From the NCBI GenBank assembly GCA_036346275.1, contig CM070725.1, positions 1,007,001 through 1,071,000 on the forward strand: a stretch of 64,000 nt of DNA, written 5' to 3'. This document shows, in pieces, positions 1 through 11,490 of the stretch (positions are counted from its first letter, which is position 1; each line of letters starts with the position of its first letter). The translations under genes and the position numbers were made by a program. The DNA is from Otatea glauca (taxonomy: Eukaryota > Streptophyta > Magnoliopsida > Poales > Poaceae). The notes beneath the pieces were generated by a model. The model was not told where the DNA came from and did not search any database. It saw nothing but the letters and a program-made list of their open reading frames with translations.

Positions 1-321
1 ACCGACCAACAGGCGGTTAGGGGCAGCCGCATTACTAGGAAGGTCCAAGTAGAACAAGATAAATTTTAAAAATTTTATTAATATATAAGCATTTAGATTA
101 TGTGATGAAGAGTACTATGTTCCATGCAAATTTAAATTGTATAAATCAATTTTACTTAAAGACCATTTAGTGTATTATGAAGGAACTATACAAACCATGG
201 CTCGAGAAATCCTGAAATAAATATCACTTGTTCGCAGGGTGTTAGGTGTCCCATTTTTTGAAAAACATTTAGGAATAAACTCAGTTGAATAAACCAAATG
301 ACTATAAGTAGCCTCACTTAC
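1..321. other. AT-rich flank, no gene seen
   Basis: AT-rich sequence with no open frame of note and no recognisable element end. It leads directly into the 188-bp tandem array. Confidence 0.5.
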
Positions 322-870
322 ATGAAACACTTAAGCCTTTTCAGCAGCACGTAAAATATCATGTTTAAATGTAATTTTTAAGGACAACAGGCCAGATTTG
401 CTCTTTGATATATGCACTACCATATGGTGGAAAAATAATTTATTTACACCTTGCTTTGCACATTAATTTTACTAGTGCAATATCCCTAAGTATTATGGTC
501 GAGGCAACAATGAAACGCTTAAGCCTTTTCGGCAGCCCGTGAAATATCATGTTTAAATGTAATATGTAGGGAGAATGAGCCATATTTTCTCTTTGATATA
601 TGAACTACCATATGGTGAGAAAATATTTTATTTACACCTTGTTTTGCATATTAATTCTACTAGTGCAATAACCCTAAGTATTATGATCGAGGCAACAATG
701 AAACGCTTAAGTCTTTTCGGCAGCCCGTGAAATATCATATTTAAATGTAATATGTAGGGAGAATGGGCCATATTTGCTCTTTGATATATGCACTACCATA
801 TGGTGGGAAAATATTTTATTTACACCTTGCTTTGCATATTAATTCTACTAGTGCAATAACCCTAAGTATT
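322..870. repeat. 188-bp tandem repeat, about 2.9 copies
   Basis: The anchor ATGAAACRCTTAAG recurs at 322, 510 and 698, a spacing of exactly 188 bp twice. Each unit also holds CTACCATATGGTG and a TTTACACCTTG block. Similarity ends near 870 after CCTAAGTATT, so the third unit is slightly short. Units 2 and 3 are closer to each other than to unit 1. The array lies beyond the 3' end of the minus-strand transposon genes that follow and may be the subterminal region of that MULE or an independent satellite-like array. I do not recognise the unit. Confidence 0.9.
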
Positions 871-1007
871 GCAAAACGAGGGTGAGAAGGAGATTAGAGA
901 GCGATCGATTCACAAATCAGAAGTTATTGCGGAAAATAAGGTAGGCCACACTCTTTATTACGGCTAAAAACTGAAAGGAGTACCACGAACAAAAAAAATA
1001 GTTAAAA

Positions 1008-1506
1008 CTAGACGTCTATTGAGTGCTTCGAGGCCACTTCCCCTTCGCCCATGCCTCTGATGGGGCTTCTCTGGCACGACGCGCCCTCTCTCATTTCCTC
1101 TCTCTCTCCTCCGTCCTTTCTACGTGCCTCCTCGTGTGCGGCATGACGTTGCTCTTGATGCTGCCGCGTGAACTCCTCCTGCCGGTTGGCTTCATCAAGG
1201 AGCCTTTGGTCTTCGGGGTTGATCTCCATATCAAACCACTGCTCAAATTCACACAGTGGTGGAGGTGACTCTATGGAACATAAATTAGCAAAGTTTCATT
1301 TACAAATATTACGCAACACATAAGATTGTTACCATCTGGCGATCCTTCAGGCTCTTCTTCGGCGGGTCGAAGGCGTAGTTGCGGCACTTCCAATACCTCC
1401 TCTTCCAAGTTGGAATTTCCCAAGAGTGGACAAGCTTGCAAGGATCTCCGCACATACACATCGGTGCTACAGCTCCACAAGGTAGGAAGAGATCTTGCGC
1501 GGGCAT
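1008..1506 (-). CDS. GRF-type zinc-finger protein of a plant transposon, two exons
   Basis: Exon 1 starts at the ATG ending at 1506 (reads MPAQDLFLPCGAVAP). It carries a GRF-like zinc-binding pattern: C-G-A-V-A-P, then CMCGDPCK, then WKRRYWKCRNYAFDP, giving Cys pairs and the W-x3-RYWxC signature. It ends at 1333 before a GT donor; a 64-bp intron (1332-1269) ends in AG. Exon 2 (1268-1008) continues in frame as PPPLCEFEQWF, then a charged Glu/Arg/Gln-rich, probably coiled-coil tail of about 70 residues to the stop. Small proteins with this GRF-then-FEQW-then-coiled-coil plan occur in grass transposable elements, often near PMD genes as here. Function is unknown; nucleic-acid binding is inferred from the zinc motif. 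No break is seen, but it sits in a decayed element, so expression is doubtful. Confidence 0.65.
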
Positions 1507-2364
1507 TCACTTCCTTCTTCCTTTACTTTCCCCTTTCCCTTTCCACTTGCACGTCTCGGCATTTTCGATTAATCCTCTACTTATTATCTTATTTCTTCCT
1601 CTTTCGCTGCTACCTTTGCGAGACCGCAAGCGAGAACGAATGTTATAAATGGTAGATATCGACAGGGTATGAAGCGATCGCCTCATCCTTGGACGATCGC
1701 CCAAAATACTGCCGATATTTACCACGAGTAGTGTGCCCTGACAGTATTTAATAATAGTTCCTGATATTTAACGGCAGTGTGCCCCATATTAGAACGATCG
1801 CTCCAATTAGAGGCGATCGCCCCTATGTAGGGCGATAGGTGCACGCAGCTGTTGAAGACCGTTAATGCGGGCCTCTCCAGCCGTTATGGCCGGTGGTGTG
1901 TTGTCACATTGTGTGAGAAAGTAAAAAAGATTACAGCACAATTAATAAAACATACATGAATGTTAACAATTTAAAGTGATGAGTCACTCATGTTACTAAT
2001 TGAGACAGTCATACAACATGGTGCTGAATGTAAAGGCATTACAAAAATACATCTGTACAACAAGTCAATCACGGCCATGCTTCCTGATCTAGCCCGTGGG
2101 GTACGTGAGTGGCGATGGCGAACGGACGTCCCTCCTAAGCCGGCCCTGCGGCGCGGGGGTAGAGTGGTGTGGAGGCGACCCGGGCGTGTCCTGAAGCGGT
2201 GCTGCAGAGACTTGAGAGGCGGCGAGTTAGTCGGTCGACAGGTACTCTTTCAGGTCGAACTCGTCGTACGCATGATTGTCGAAACCACCCTGAGGTCCTG
2301 GTGGGGCGCGAGACGACGAAGGCCCCTCGCCAACCCACTGTCCCCATTGCTGCTGCGTGGGAAC
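1507..2364. other. Spacer inside the MULE region with CGATCG palindromes
   Basis: No supported gene; the plus-strand open frame at 1990-2460 is antisense to the last PMD exon and has no family features. Between about 1674 and 1820 the palindrome CGATCG occurs four times, twice within the 8-mer GCGATCGC. Confidence 0.5.
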
Positions 2365-4524
2365 TTAACGAGGAACCGCCGGGGTAGGGCGAGGTGCTGG
2401 CCCATGGGAACGTGGTGCGCTGCGTCCGGCGACGTTTCCGCGGCCCCGGCAGGTGGCTAGGTGACCCAACCGCCTCGCCCTATCGAGGACCCGCTCCCAA
2501 GCTACCTCGACCTCAGCGGTGGTCATCTGTATGCCCGCCCGGAGGCGCGTCAACATGAACGTAGCCTCGACCTCCACCTCCCCTGCAAGATTTGGCTGCA
2601 TGTAAAGCCGGATTGATATTAAGTAATTTACATGAAAAAGACGTACCAATTTAGCTTCGGTTGATGACTCTTACCGCGGAGCTGTCTCTTTGGGACATCT
2701 GTGAAGGGTACGTGTCGGTCACTGATGCCTGCCGTGCGACATACGGTGCTGGTGTGTACCCCACCCTGAGGCAAGTCCGCGACGCGAACCACTCCATGTA
2801 CTCATTGTACATGTCATGGTCGTACGGCCGAGTCTCGGTAACCCTATCATCGAGTGCGGCGTCCCACTTCATCGCCCATGGCTGCATGCGATGCGCGAAT
2901 TGAGTTCCCGCTGCAGCACCCATCCGGCTCATCCTGCAATGCAAAAACAGAAAATACATACAACACCCATTCTGCGGAAATGCTCCGTACTCAGCTGAGG
3001 AGACGTACCTATGAGCGCCACATGCGACAACATAACGAGGCGGCAAGGAAAAAGACTGGAACAGGCCGAACTGCCGCAACACTCGATGCAACGAGTACTC
3101 GACGCACAGGTCGAAGACGAGAACCTTACATGTGAGCCAGAACGGCTCATCTCGCGTGCAAAGCACGGAGACCCCGTAAGGTGACCGGGCGTAGACATCG
3201 TATGCGTTGTATGGTGTCCACCACACGTCCTCGTCGTGGAGGTGGTCAAACTCCCGAACGAACTCGGGGTAGAACCTCCTCACCTGCCGGTGCACGTACG
3301 CCTGCTGCGAGGAAATAAAAAATGGTAGATGTCATGAAAATGCGTAAGTTGGAAAAAAATACTAGGGGGCATACCTGTTGTCGGACACAATAGTGGCCCA
3401 TGGTGGGCCAGTCAATCGGGTCTTCTCCGTATAGATCCTACGGATACGGCGCGGTGTCAACAGCAGGCCTGCCGACGGAGAAGCGCTCTCAGGGCCACAA
3501 CTGAAGGAGTAAGACGCAGCCCGACATCATCGCATCCTGGTCTGCCCGAGAGACAACGTCGCACAGACCTCTGTACATCGCCGCAAGCACAACAGTGGCC
3601 CACGACCACTGCACCATCTGTTTACAATGAGAAAGTTAGACGTGTAATGAACAGAAGAGATTTCAACGGAATGTGTTACCTCATCCTTCGGGGTGTCGGC
3701 GATATACTGAGCGTACTCGATCAGGTGCCGGTCCACCGTGTTCCCATGAGAGGACGGGAACATCACCCAATCGAACAGCAACAGGAGGTATGCCTCCAGA
3801 TGGCGGGCCACGTCCTCCTTCTCGGTGTGCAGGTGGATCAGCTCAGCCTGCAGCATTTGGTACAAATATTATCAGCAACTTAGCTTCTCTGTTAACTTGC
3901 AATGAAAGAGGTACTAATCGTGAACTGAAGCAGCCACGCTTTCGTCGGTCCGTGCCGCCCATCCGGCCTAAGGGGCTGGTAGAGGGCTGCCCGGGGGTGC
4001 CGCTGCACATCGGCGAACCGGGTGGACAACTCCACATGCCACGTCACGGAGACATCGTACGGCACAACCGCAGGACCCATACAGAGGAGTCCTAGGAGGC
4101 AGGACACGTCCTGCAGCGTCGGATCCATCTCTCCGTAGGAAAGGTGGAACGTATGTGTCTCCGGTCTCTACCGGTCGACGAGTGTGGCCAGTAGGGACCG
4201 GCCGTACCCGAATCGTGGGACTTGCCTGCCATCTAACGGGGCAGTGACCTACTCCAGCATCCTACAGAGAGGAAGTAAGCAGCCACTCGCAACCTGCATG
4301 TAGTGTATTGCGTCGTTAGAATTGCATTCACAGGTAAATACATGTACATAAAAGAGTGCAAGCGTCGGCAGCTTACCGTAGAAGCCAGCGTGGGTCAATG
4401 CGAAGCAGCTCGTTCGGCACCCGAGGCCACAGTGTCCCTAGCTCTCGTTCTCCTCTGAGGAGTACCTAGACTAGTGGGTCGCATCCACGGTCGCGTCTAG
4501 TAGCTCAAGGCAAGGTCGCGCCAT
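2365..4524 (-). pseudogene. Plant mobile domain (PMD) protein, multi-exon, broken
   Basis: Minus-strand pieces line up in order with the plant mobile domain found in transposon-borne and MAIN-like proteins. The ATG at 4524-4522 opens with ELLDATVDATH. Then LLRIDPRWLLR appears near 4400 in another frame; LDGRQVP...LVDR, stop, RPETHTFHL near 4230-4140; MDPTLQDVSCLLGL at 4128; KEDVARHLEAYLLLLFDWVM and HGNTVDRHL at about 3830-3730; VRRFYPEFVREFDHL, WWTPYNAYDV, LCTRDEPFW and HRVLRQFGLFQ at 3290-3060; PYDHDMYNEYMEWF at 2840-2780; and a C-terminal helix with AEVEVAWERVLDRARRLGHL near 2530-2470. Introns of roughly 80-300 bp separate the blocks. It is broken: TAG at 4170-4168 falls exactly where the family has Trp before RPETHTFH, and the first exon is frameshifted. 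PMD proteins are linked to silencing and transposition, but no biochemical role is assigned here. Confidence 0.8.
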
Positions 4525-4660
4525 CGTCACCTGTTACAAAGCAAATACAACAAATTTGTCAGTAATTAAATGTGTACACAAAATGAAATGCAAAACAACG
4601 TAAGTCCAAAAAACCAAAAAATCTCATGTTACAAACGTAGTAAAGATGAAGATATGTTCG

Positions 4661-4937
4661 AAAATTACATGATGGGAGTAACAATTAACTAGTACATCAA
4701 AAATTGCATAATAGGAGCAACAATTAACACGTACATCGAAAATTACATGATGGGAGCAACAATTAACTGGTACATCAAAAATTACATTATCTGCATAACA
4801 GTTAACTAGTACATCGTAGGTTACATGATGCGAACAACAATTAACTGGTATGTCAAAAATTACATGATGGGAACAACAGTTAACTAGTACATCTTAAATT
4901 AAACGATGGGAACAACATCGAAAATTACATTATCCGC
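4661..4937. repeat. 39-bp minisatellite, about 6 copies plus a degenerate end
   Basis: The core ACARTTAAC recurs at 4681, 4720, 4759, 4798, 4837 and 4876, always exactly 39 bp apart. A typical unit reads TTACATGATGGGARCAACA followed by RTTAACTRGTACATC. The last unit (4915-4937) is degenerate. The array lies between the truncated MULE transposase and the PMD gene, about where a complete transposase would carry its catalytic part. Confidence 0.92.
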
Positions 4938-5009
4938 AATTGCGACACGCTTCGGACTCGTCCATATAGTTCCGAATACGCCGTGTACTTTGACGCCTTG
5001 ACCTTCGCT

Positions 5010-6345
5010 TCAACATTGGATGTCGGTGCCCATCGATGCTCGAGGAGTGCATTGTGAACGATCCATCCACTCGGTATCCATACACCTCGTGATGCCACGT
5101 GTTGAGACCCACTTACCTGCGCACAAACCACCCGCGGTAAACTCCCCAAGGTCGATAGATGTCCCGGGATTCCTACCTGCTATTGCCCTCAGCAAGTGGG
5201 GAATATTCTCGTAGAAAGCCTCGTATGTCCCGAACCGTGTTTGCAAAGCTGTCCTTTTCGCTCTCCATGCTTTTTCGTAGCCACTCTTGTGTTCAAACCT
5301 CTCCTCCACGGCTGTGATAATAGATCGAGGTTGCAGGTGCGGATTATCCACGATCTGACCATAAAACATATTTGCCACCCAAGTGGACGACAGATTGTGG
5401 TGTCCCTACTTCGCTTCTTCCAGTTCGCAGTTATGCTCAATCACTATGGAACATTTCCAATAGTTCTTCAATTTCCCCTTCTATGCATGCACCCGCCATG
5501 GGCACGAATCAACTACGCACTTCACGTCGTACTCCTTTTTGCTGGACTTCACTACCCTGAATTGCCTCCGAAGAGACATTGCCCAGTACTTCACCGCATC
5601 CATCACAGCCTCCTTGTCTTTATATATGGCCCCTGCGTGACCTCGTTCTCATGATACTCTTATGCATCAATGTTCCCTTCGTTCATTGTTAGGTCTTCGA
5701 AATTGTAATTAGTCCACGCACCAGGGATAGGCACCTTAGGATCATTGTCCTCCTCGTCGGAGTGTTCGCCATCAGGGACTTCCTCATCCGCACGGTCCTC
5801 CTTCATCAGGTGAACTATGTCCTCAACCTGCTCCCCCTCGTCGACCACCCCTCGCGTCTCCACCACTATCTCCTCGGCCCCCCGATCCTCTCGCCACCGC
5901 CAGCCTCGTGCTCCTCGTCTTCAGGTTCATCTCCACCTTTATCTTTGTATCCTTCCATATTTGACTTCCCCTCTCCCGTAATATATACCCCGACATCACG
6001 AGCTAGCGACACCGGGTAGCACTGTACCAACAACATGAGCGGCCAACCCCGCTCTACAACAAAACCAACATAGCTCCTCCATGTTGATGTCGAGTTAATA
6101 GGAATCAACTCTCCATAAAAACAGTGTTGCGCACGGCTTACTACTGCTCTGACACGCAACCGAACAGTCTGGGCATCCAAATTGAACATCCGAGACATCC
6201 ACCCCAACAAATCCCTGTATGTCCCATCGCTCAGTCTAGATATGCCACATATGACTCTTGAAAATGATGACAAATCCACCCTATCTGCCCCCCGTGCTAT
6301 CTCCCCATCTCCATAAAATATTTGGAAATACAACTTCTCCGACAT
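5010..6345 (-). pseudogene. Mutator-like (MULE) MURA transposase, N-terminal half only, broken
   Basis: The ATG ending at 6345 opens an N-terminal domain typical of grass MULE transposases (LYFQIFYGDGEIARGAD, then STSTWRSYVGFVVERGWPL), followed by an acidic Asp/Glu-rich linker (to about 5700) and NYNFEDLTMNEG. The MuDR DNA-binding zinc domain follows at about 5600-5430: WAMSLRRQFRV, KCVVDSCPWRVHA, then HNC (a C-x4-C...H...C pattern). Next comes the conserved segment just before the DDE core, YEKAWRAKRTALQTRFGTYE and IPHLLRAI. In-frame stops lie at 5483-5481 (after CPWRVHA) and 5408-5406. No catalytic MULE/DDE domain or SWIM finger follows; the coding similarity ends near 5100 and a minisatellite begins. 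The element cannot encode an active transposase. The upstream flank of this gene merges with copia-A at about 6670. Confidence 0.82.
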
Positions 6346-6416
6346 GCTGCAACGTCGGACGAAAATATATTACTCTAAAATACAATAGACAAAACGTATA
6401 TTGATCGTACTAAAAA

Positions 6417-6482
6417 ATTCGACTATAAATAAGTTATTCGACTATAATTAAGTCATTCGACTATAAATAAGTAATTCGACTT
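6417..6482. repeat. 19-bp tandem repeat, about 3.5 copies
   Basis: ATTCGACTATAAWTAAGTN recurs at 6417, 6436, 6455 and 6474, a constant 19-bp period. It lies just upstream of the MULE transposase start. Confidence 0.85.
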
Positions 6483-6671
6483 GCCTACCATACGGCCTAA
6501 TATTAAATTTCTACCACATTACGTTTGCATATATTGCCTAATACATTATTTGCATAATAAAATTACTACTGCACAACCCTACTAAATTAAATTTCTAAAT
6601 ATTGCTTAATATTTCTACTGTATTAAATTTCTAGATACTAAATACTACATTAAATTTGCACATACGAAAAT
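6483..6671. other. AT-rich junction between MULE and copia-A
   Basis: No gene seen. Copia homology stops abruptly near 6672, after the codons for RPDIAFAVN of the RNase H region, so the junction is a truncation breakpoint of copia-A. Confidence 0.5.
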
Positions 6672-8868
6672 TTACAGCAAATGCAATGTCCGGCCTGGTG
6701 CTATTCGCAAGGTACATGAGCACTCCAACTGCACTCAGATATGGGAATTCTGCTCCCAGGACTTCCTCCCCTTTTCTTTAGGCCTGTATGGGTCTAGGTC
6801 TGCTTAGAGTGACCTTCCGACCATTGGAGTCTTTGCAGGATATGCCTTTTCAAAATCAAATCTTTCCAACACTTTCTGCGGGTAGGATGATTGGTGTACC
6901 AAGATTCCTCCTTGGACATGCTCAAGCTGTAGGCCTAAACAAAACTCGATTTTACCCAAGTCCTTCATTTCAAACTCAGACTTCAAGTATGAGCATGCTT
7001 CTTCAATTTCTCCATCCGTCCCAATGATGTTCAAGTCATCTACATAGACGAAGATTATACAGAATCCATTCGAGGATCGCTGTATAAACACGCATGGACA
7101 ATCTTCATTGTTCGTGTAGCCTTTCTTGCAGAGAAAGTCGCTCGAGCGATTGTACCACATTCTTCCTGACTGTTTTAGCCCATACAGTGATTTTTTCAAT
7201 TTCAAACTGTACATGTTTCTATTTGCTCTGTCTTGGTTCGGGATAGGAATACCTTCCGGTACTTTCATGTATATCTCCGAATCCAAGTTCCCATACAAAT
7301 ATCTTTGTGACAACATCCATTAGCTTCATTTTCAACTTCAAGTTGATTGCCATTGAGATTAAATATCTAAAGGTAATTCCTCCCATGACCGGAGAATAGG
7401 TTTCTTCATAATCAACCCCAGGACGTTGAGTGAAACCTTGAGCTACAAGCCTTGTCTTGTACCTTAAACTTCGTTGTTTTCATTCCTCTTCCGAACAAAG
7501 ACCCATTTGTAACCTACGGGGTTTATATGGGGAGGTGTGCGGCATACGGGCCCAAACACCTCTCTCTTGTTCAAAGAGACTAACTTTGCAGTGATTGCCT
7601 TCTCCCATTCTTCTCAATCTAGCCTTTTCTTGCACTCTGCGAGAGATGCAGGCTCGGAATCATGATCAATGATCGAGGCAATCTTCTTTGCAAAGTATGC
7701 ATCGACATTGCCTCTTGCTCTATTCAGGGATTCTCCTGTTATTACAAAGTTTATGACCATTTCGTCATGGGGTGCTTCATGCACTTCTACTTGCTCTTCG
7801 CTGCTATTTCCCATTGCAGGGGCAAGTTCCTTTAGCTTTTCATCGCCCATGTGTGCGCACACATTATTTCCGGTGTCTTCCTGCAGTGGAAGATTCAAGT
7901 TTGGAATTGCCTTTTCTGTCGACTTTTTTCCAGTGCCAGGTCTCAACTGGCTCCCCTTCTTTCCTTGGGGCATTTTCGTGATTGGTTGTGGTAAGTCCTC
8001 TCGCCCAGTTTTCCCCACACGTCTCCGGGTATTTTGGGTTTGAGGAGTCAGATTTTCTGTTCTTTTTCTTTGAGGCCTCTGAACAGGATGAGGGATACCT
8101 CCTGCTTTCTTTGGTATTTCCACCCTCTCTGATGCATTTCTTGCGGGTACATGCGACTTAACCACGCCCTTCAGATCACAAAAATGATCAGGAAGTTCAT
8201 TTGTTAAATTCTGCAAATCAATTATCTTCTTGACTTCTTGATTTGCTTCATTAGTGTGGGGGTCATGTGCGGGGATCCCAGTGGAATGCCATATGATTTT
8301 TCGGCATTTTTCATCCAAAGGTTGATTTCCTCCCCCTAATGACGGGAAACGATCCTCGCCCAATATGCAATCGTGAATCGGGTGTATGCAAGTCTCGATC
8401 ATGGGTTCCAAATACACGATTATGGATGCACTCACATAACCAACGTATATCCCGGACTTGCGGAGAGGGCCCATTGCGATCACGAGGGGTGGTATAGGTA
8501 CATATACCATACACCCAAATTTTCTAAGATGGGAGATCTTGGGATGATCCGTGCACAAGCTGCATAGGAGAATGGATGTTGTAGGCCGATGGTCTGAAAT
8601 TGATAAGTGCTGCTGCGTGCAGGACTGCGTGTCCCCAACAAGTGTTAGGCAAGTTACAACTCTGCAAAAGCGGTCTGACAATGAATTTAATCATCTTTAT
8701 TAGTGCTTCAGCTAGTCCATTCTGCGTATGGACGTGCGGTACAGAGTGCTCAATTGCTATCCCCGTTGCAGTGCAATAATCATCAAATGCCTTTGAAGTA
8801 AATTCGCCGGCATTGTCCATTCTAATGGACTTCACACGATGATCAGGGAAAGCATTCTTAATTCTTAT
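6672..8868 (-). pseudogene. Copia-A integrase C-terminal part, linker and reverse transcriptase
   Basis: Integrase core continues from the insertion point: RIKNAFPDHRVKSIRMDNAG, then EFTSKAFDDYC, HTQNGLAEALIKMI. The family usually has an N-G-x-A-E-x-x-I pattern here, so the catalytic Asp (MDNAGEF) and Glu (GLAEALI) are visible. The integrase tail includes HLRKFGCMVYVPIPP and SGIYVGY (about 8540-8440). A low-complexity linker follows to about 7620. The reverse transcriptase reads INPVGYKWVF near 7530, then SLYGLKQSGRMWYNR, and the catalytic box YVDDLNIIG at about 7040. Several frameshifts break the polyprotein, for example near 7610 and 7400-7320. Confidence 0.85.
8864..8868. other. Target-site duplication, left copy (CTTAT)
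   Basis: CTTAT immediately precedes the TG of the gypsy LTR and is repeated at 23179-23183 after its terminal CA. Removing the element plus one CTTAT restores an open integrase frame reading QIIRIKNAF. Confidence 0.95.
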
Positions 8869-9795
8869 TGTCGGCGTTTCGAGCACCGACAAGTAAATTT
8901 GTAAGTTTAAGGGGCCGCGCGTTCCACTCCCTGAATGGTTAGACTCAGAAATCCAAGATGTATACTGGTTCGGGCCGAAGGTCCCTACTCTAGTTCGTGT
9001 GGCGACGCGTTGTATTCCCTTGATGCTGATAGCGCACAAAGTTTACAAGCGAGAGTGCTAATGGCTTAGCGAGATGGGTTGATTGCGATCCTCCTCTCCT
9101 ACGGGGTTCCGCCTCCTTTTATCTGAAAGGAGGGGCGGGTTATCGAGAATTGGAAGAGGACAAGATGACCTACACTAGGAGCTTTGGTCCTTCGTTCTAT
9201 TGGCCGATCATTGCCCGTCTTTCCCATCTTTGGGTCGGTAGCTTAGTTGGTCAGGGCGGTTAGATATTTCCCCGAGAAACTGCGTACCTGGCCTCTGCGA
9301 ACCTTACGAGTGTTGACGTTGCTGCGCCTGGCGTGGGCGTTGCCTCGAGAGAGGGCGTGTCTTCGTACTGTATGTGACCTGCTGATGGGACTGGGAGCAT
9401 GACTTGGTCGATCATTAAACCTTCTTGGGAAGGAGCCACGCCCTTGTATAGTCGCCGATTGACCCCGGTAAGTGCGTGGCTATTGGCTGGTAGAGGCTTC
9501 GACACGCGGTCCTTGGCAGGGGTTGTCTTGGCACGATCGGAGTCAGGGCATCCCGACCCGCTGCAGGGGTCGGGAGCTCCGCTTGGTCGGAGCCGAGGGG
9601 TCTCGTCCCGCTGCGAAGTGGGAGCCCGGCAGTCGGAGACACTTCCCTCGTCGGTCGGGAAGGATGTCTCGTGTGGCCTTGTTGGTGCTTCGATCGGTAG
9701 TGGGCTAGGAGCGGCCTGTTGGGCTTGAGCTGTGCTTGAGGCCGCCGGCTCGTCGCTTTGGGCCGTTAGGGTACCCCTGTTATAAGTATTCGTCA
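8869..9795 (-). repeat. Left (3') LTR of the Tat element, 927 bp
   Basis: On plus it starts TGTCGGCGTTTCGAGCACC and ends GTATTCGTCA. It aligns along its whole length with 22264-23178. The pair differs mostly by small indels in GC runs. Confidence 0.93.
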
Positions 9796-9812
9796 GTAGC
9801 CCCCGAACCCCT
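9796..9812 (-). other. Polypurine tract of the Tat element
   Basis: Read on minus, GGGGTTCGGGGGCTAC ends exactly at the LTR start (TGACGAATAC). This is the expected position and composition for plus-strand priming. Confidence 0.75.
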
Positions 9813-10124
9813 GAGCGATTTTGGCAGATTCGGTTGGGGGTTGAGCTTGGATGAGAATAGTGACTGGGCCTGAGTGGTTGGCCCGACCGACTAGGTCAAA
9901 CGATTTCTGCCAGGCGTACCCCAACGCATCCGATGGTTGCCCTGGAAATTTGCCTGGGGTATTCGAACCGCCGGGGGCTTTGAATCACCTCGTTGTGCAC
10001 GCCGCGCATGGCTTGGCGCGCCTCGCCCGCTCGTCTTCTGGACTGCTTCGGGTTCTGGTGAAGGGCGCTTCATTTTCCGACGCTTACATTTTGTTCTGGA
10101 GACGTTTAATCTCCCTCCGTTCGG

Positions 10125-10134
10125 GTATATAAGG
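10125..10134 (+). promoter_or_regulatory. TATA box of the small antisense gene
   Basis: GTATATAAGG lies 62 bp upstream of the ATG at 10196, on the strand opposite to the retrotransposon genes. The spacing fits a plant core promoter with a leader of about 35-40 nt. Confidence 0.55.
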
Positions 10135-10195
10135 ATACTACGGCCTGCTTGAGTGATAAACCTTTAAACGAGAATCCTTTCTTTTGCTCTTTGAA

Positions 10196-10399
10196 ATGGC
10201 TTCGGGGCACCCTCTAGTTTTCGGTTTTGGTGATGATGTCGTGGCAGAAGAAGGAGACCCTTTGGCTGAGCTTTGGGCTGAGTACGATCGGGCGATGGCC
10301 GAACTCCGGGAGGAAGAAGCTGTAGCCCGTGATGCTGCTGCCGTCGATGCGCTGCTCGAGGTCGTCCCGAGGCTCGAGGTAGCAAGGGGGCCCTTCTAG
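10196..10399 (+). CDS. Small antisense protein of the Tat element (67 aa)
   Basis: ATG at 10196 opens MASGHPLVFGFGDDVVAEEG, continuing as an Asp/Glu/Ala-rich acidic helix (AELWAEYDRAMAELREEEA) to a stop at 10399. A TATA box lies 62 bp upstream, and about 280 bp downstream is an AT-rich stretch with CCTATAATGAAAT that could serve as a poly(A) signal near 10672. It therefore looks like a complete short transcription unit on the antisense strand close to the 3' LTR. I recall similar short 'GHPLVFG' proteins from other grass Tat elements but cannot verify that here. Function is unknown. The frame may have continued before a frameshift near 10390. Confidence 0.5.
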   Translation: MASGHPLVFGFGDDVVAEEGDPLAELWAEYDRAMAELREEEAVARDAAAVDALLEVVPRLEVARGPF

Positions 10400-10764
10400 A
10401 GGCGATGGCGCGAGGGCGCCGACTGTAGTTGGTGCGGCTGCGTCGATGTCGCTGAACGGCAGGAGGCGCGTCGGCGTGCGGTTCCGCAGCTGCGGTGGCT
10501 GTCCCGTCGACCAGGCAAGGGCCTACCAGCATGCCGTCGGTGCCACCGATGCCGTATGGATGTTTTAAGAGGTCTTGGCGCGGACAAAGTCCTGCCGTAG
10601 TGTAGCGTAGCTATTCTTGTGTCTGTTTTGGTACTATATTGTAAAGTTGTGTAAAGTTCGAGCCTGTTGGCCTATAATGAAATCTCCTTTTTCTTTATGA
10701 ATGTCTTCGTAACGAGTTTGCTTCGTTTGAGTTGTCCGAGTTGCTCGTTTAGTCGTCGTAGCTA

Positions 10765-11490
10765 GACCGTGCCCTGGTCGGCAGGGACGACCGCGATGCC
10801 TCTGCGCGAGGTTCGGGCGTCCGAGTGCTAGTTTAACGTCATACTTGGCCCGTGCCGTGGTGGCAGGGACGACCGCGATGCCTCCGCGCGAGGTTCGGGT
10901 GTCGAGTGTCGTGCCTTGGTCGGCGAGGGCGACCGCGATGCCTCGCGCGAGGTCGGGTGTTTGAGTGCTAGTTTAACGTCATATTTGGACCGCGCCGTGG
11001 TCGGCGGGATGACCGCGATGCCTCTGCGCGAGGTTCGGTGTCCGAGTGCCATGCCTTGGTCGGCGGGGATGACGCGATGCCTCTGCGAGGTTCGGGTGTT
11101 CGAGTGCCGTGCCTTGGTCGGCGAGGATGACCGCGATGCCTCTTCGCGAGGTTGGTGTCCGAGTGCTAGTTTAACGTCATAGCGGACCGCGCCGTGGTGG
11201 CGGGACGGCCGTGATGCCTCTGCGAGGTTCGGTGTCCGAGTGCTAGTTTAACGTCATAGTTGGACCGTGCCGTGGTCGGCGAGGGCGGCCGCGATGCCTC
11301 TACGAGGTTCGGGTGTCCGAGTGCCGTGCCGTGGTCGGCAGGGACGACCGCGATGCCTCTGCGCGAGGTTCGGGTGTCCGAGTGCTAGTTTAACGTCATA
11401 GCTGGACCGTGCTCGTGGTCGGCAGGGACGACCGCGATGCCTCGCGCGAGGTTGGTGTCCGAGTGCTAGTTTAACGTCATAGCATTTGGA
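10765..11490. repeat. Tandem array in the Tat 3' region, about 10 units of 55-85 bp
   Basis: The block GCGATGCCTC (one unit GTGATGCCTC) recurs about ten times, near 10793, 10876, 10936, 11017, 11074, 11136, 11212, 11294, 11353 and 11437. Full units of about 83 bp run from GCCGTGGTCGGCAGGGACGA through GAGGTTCGGGTGTCCGAG to TGCTAGTTTAACGTCATA. Short units of about 60 bp lack the TTTAACGTCAT part. A 28-bp duplication follows at 11493-11548 (GTGGGCTCGTTTTACGTCGT twice). Confidence 0.88.
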
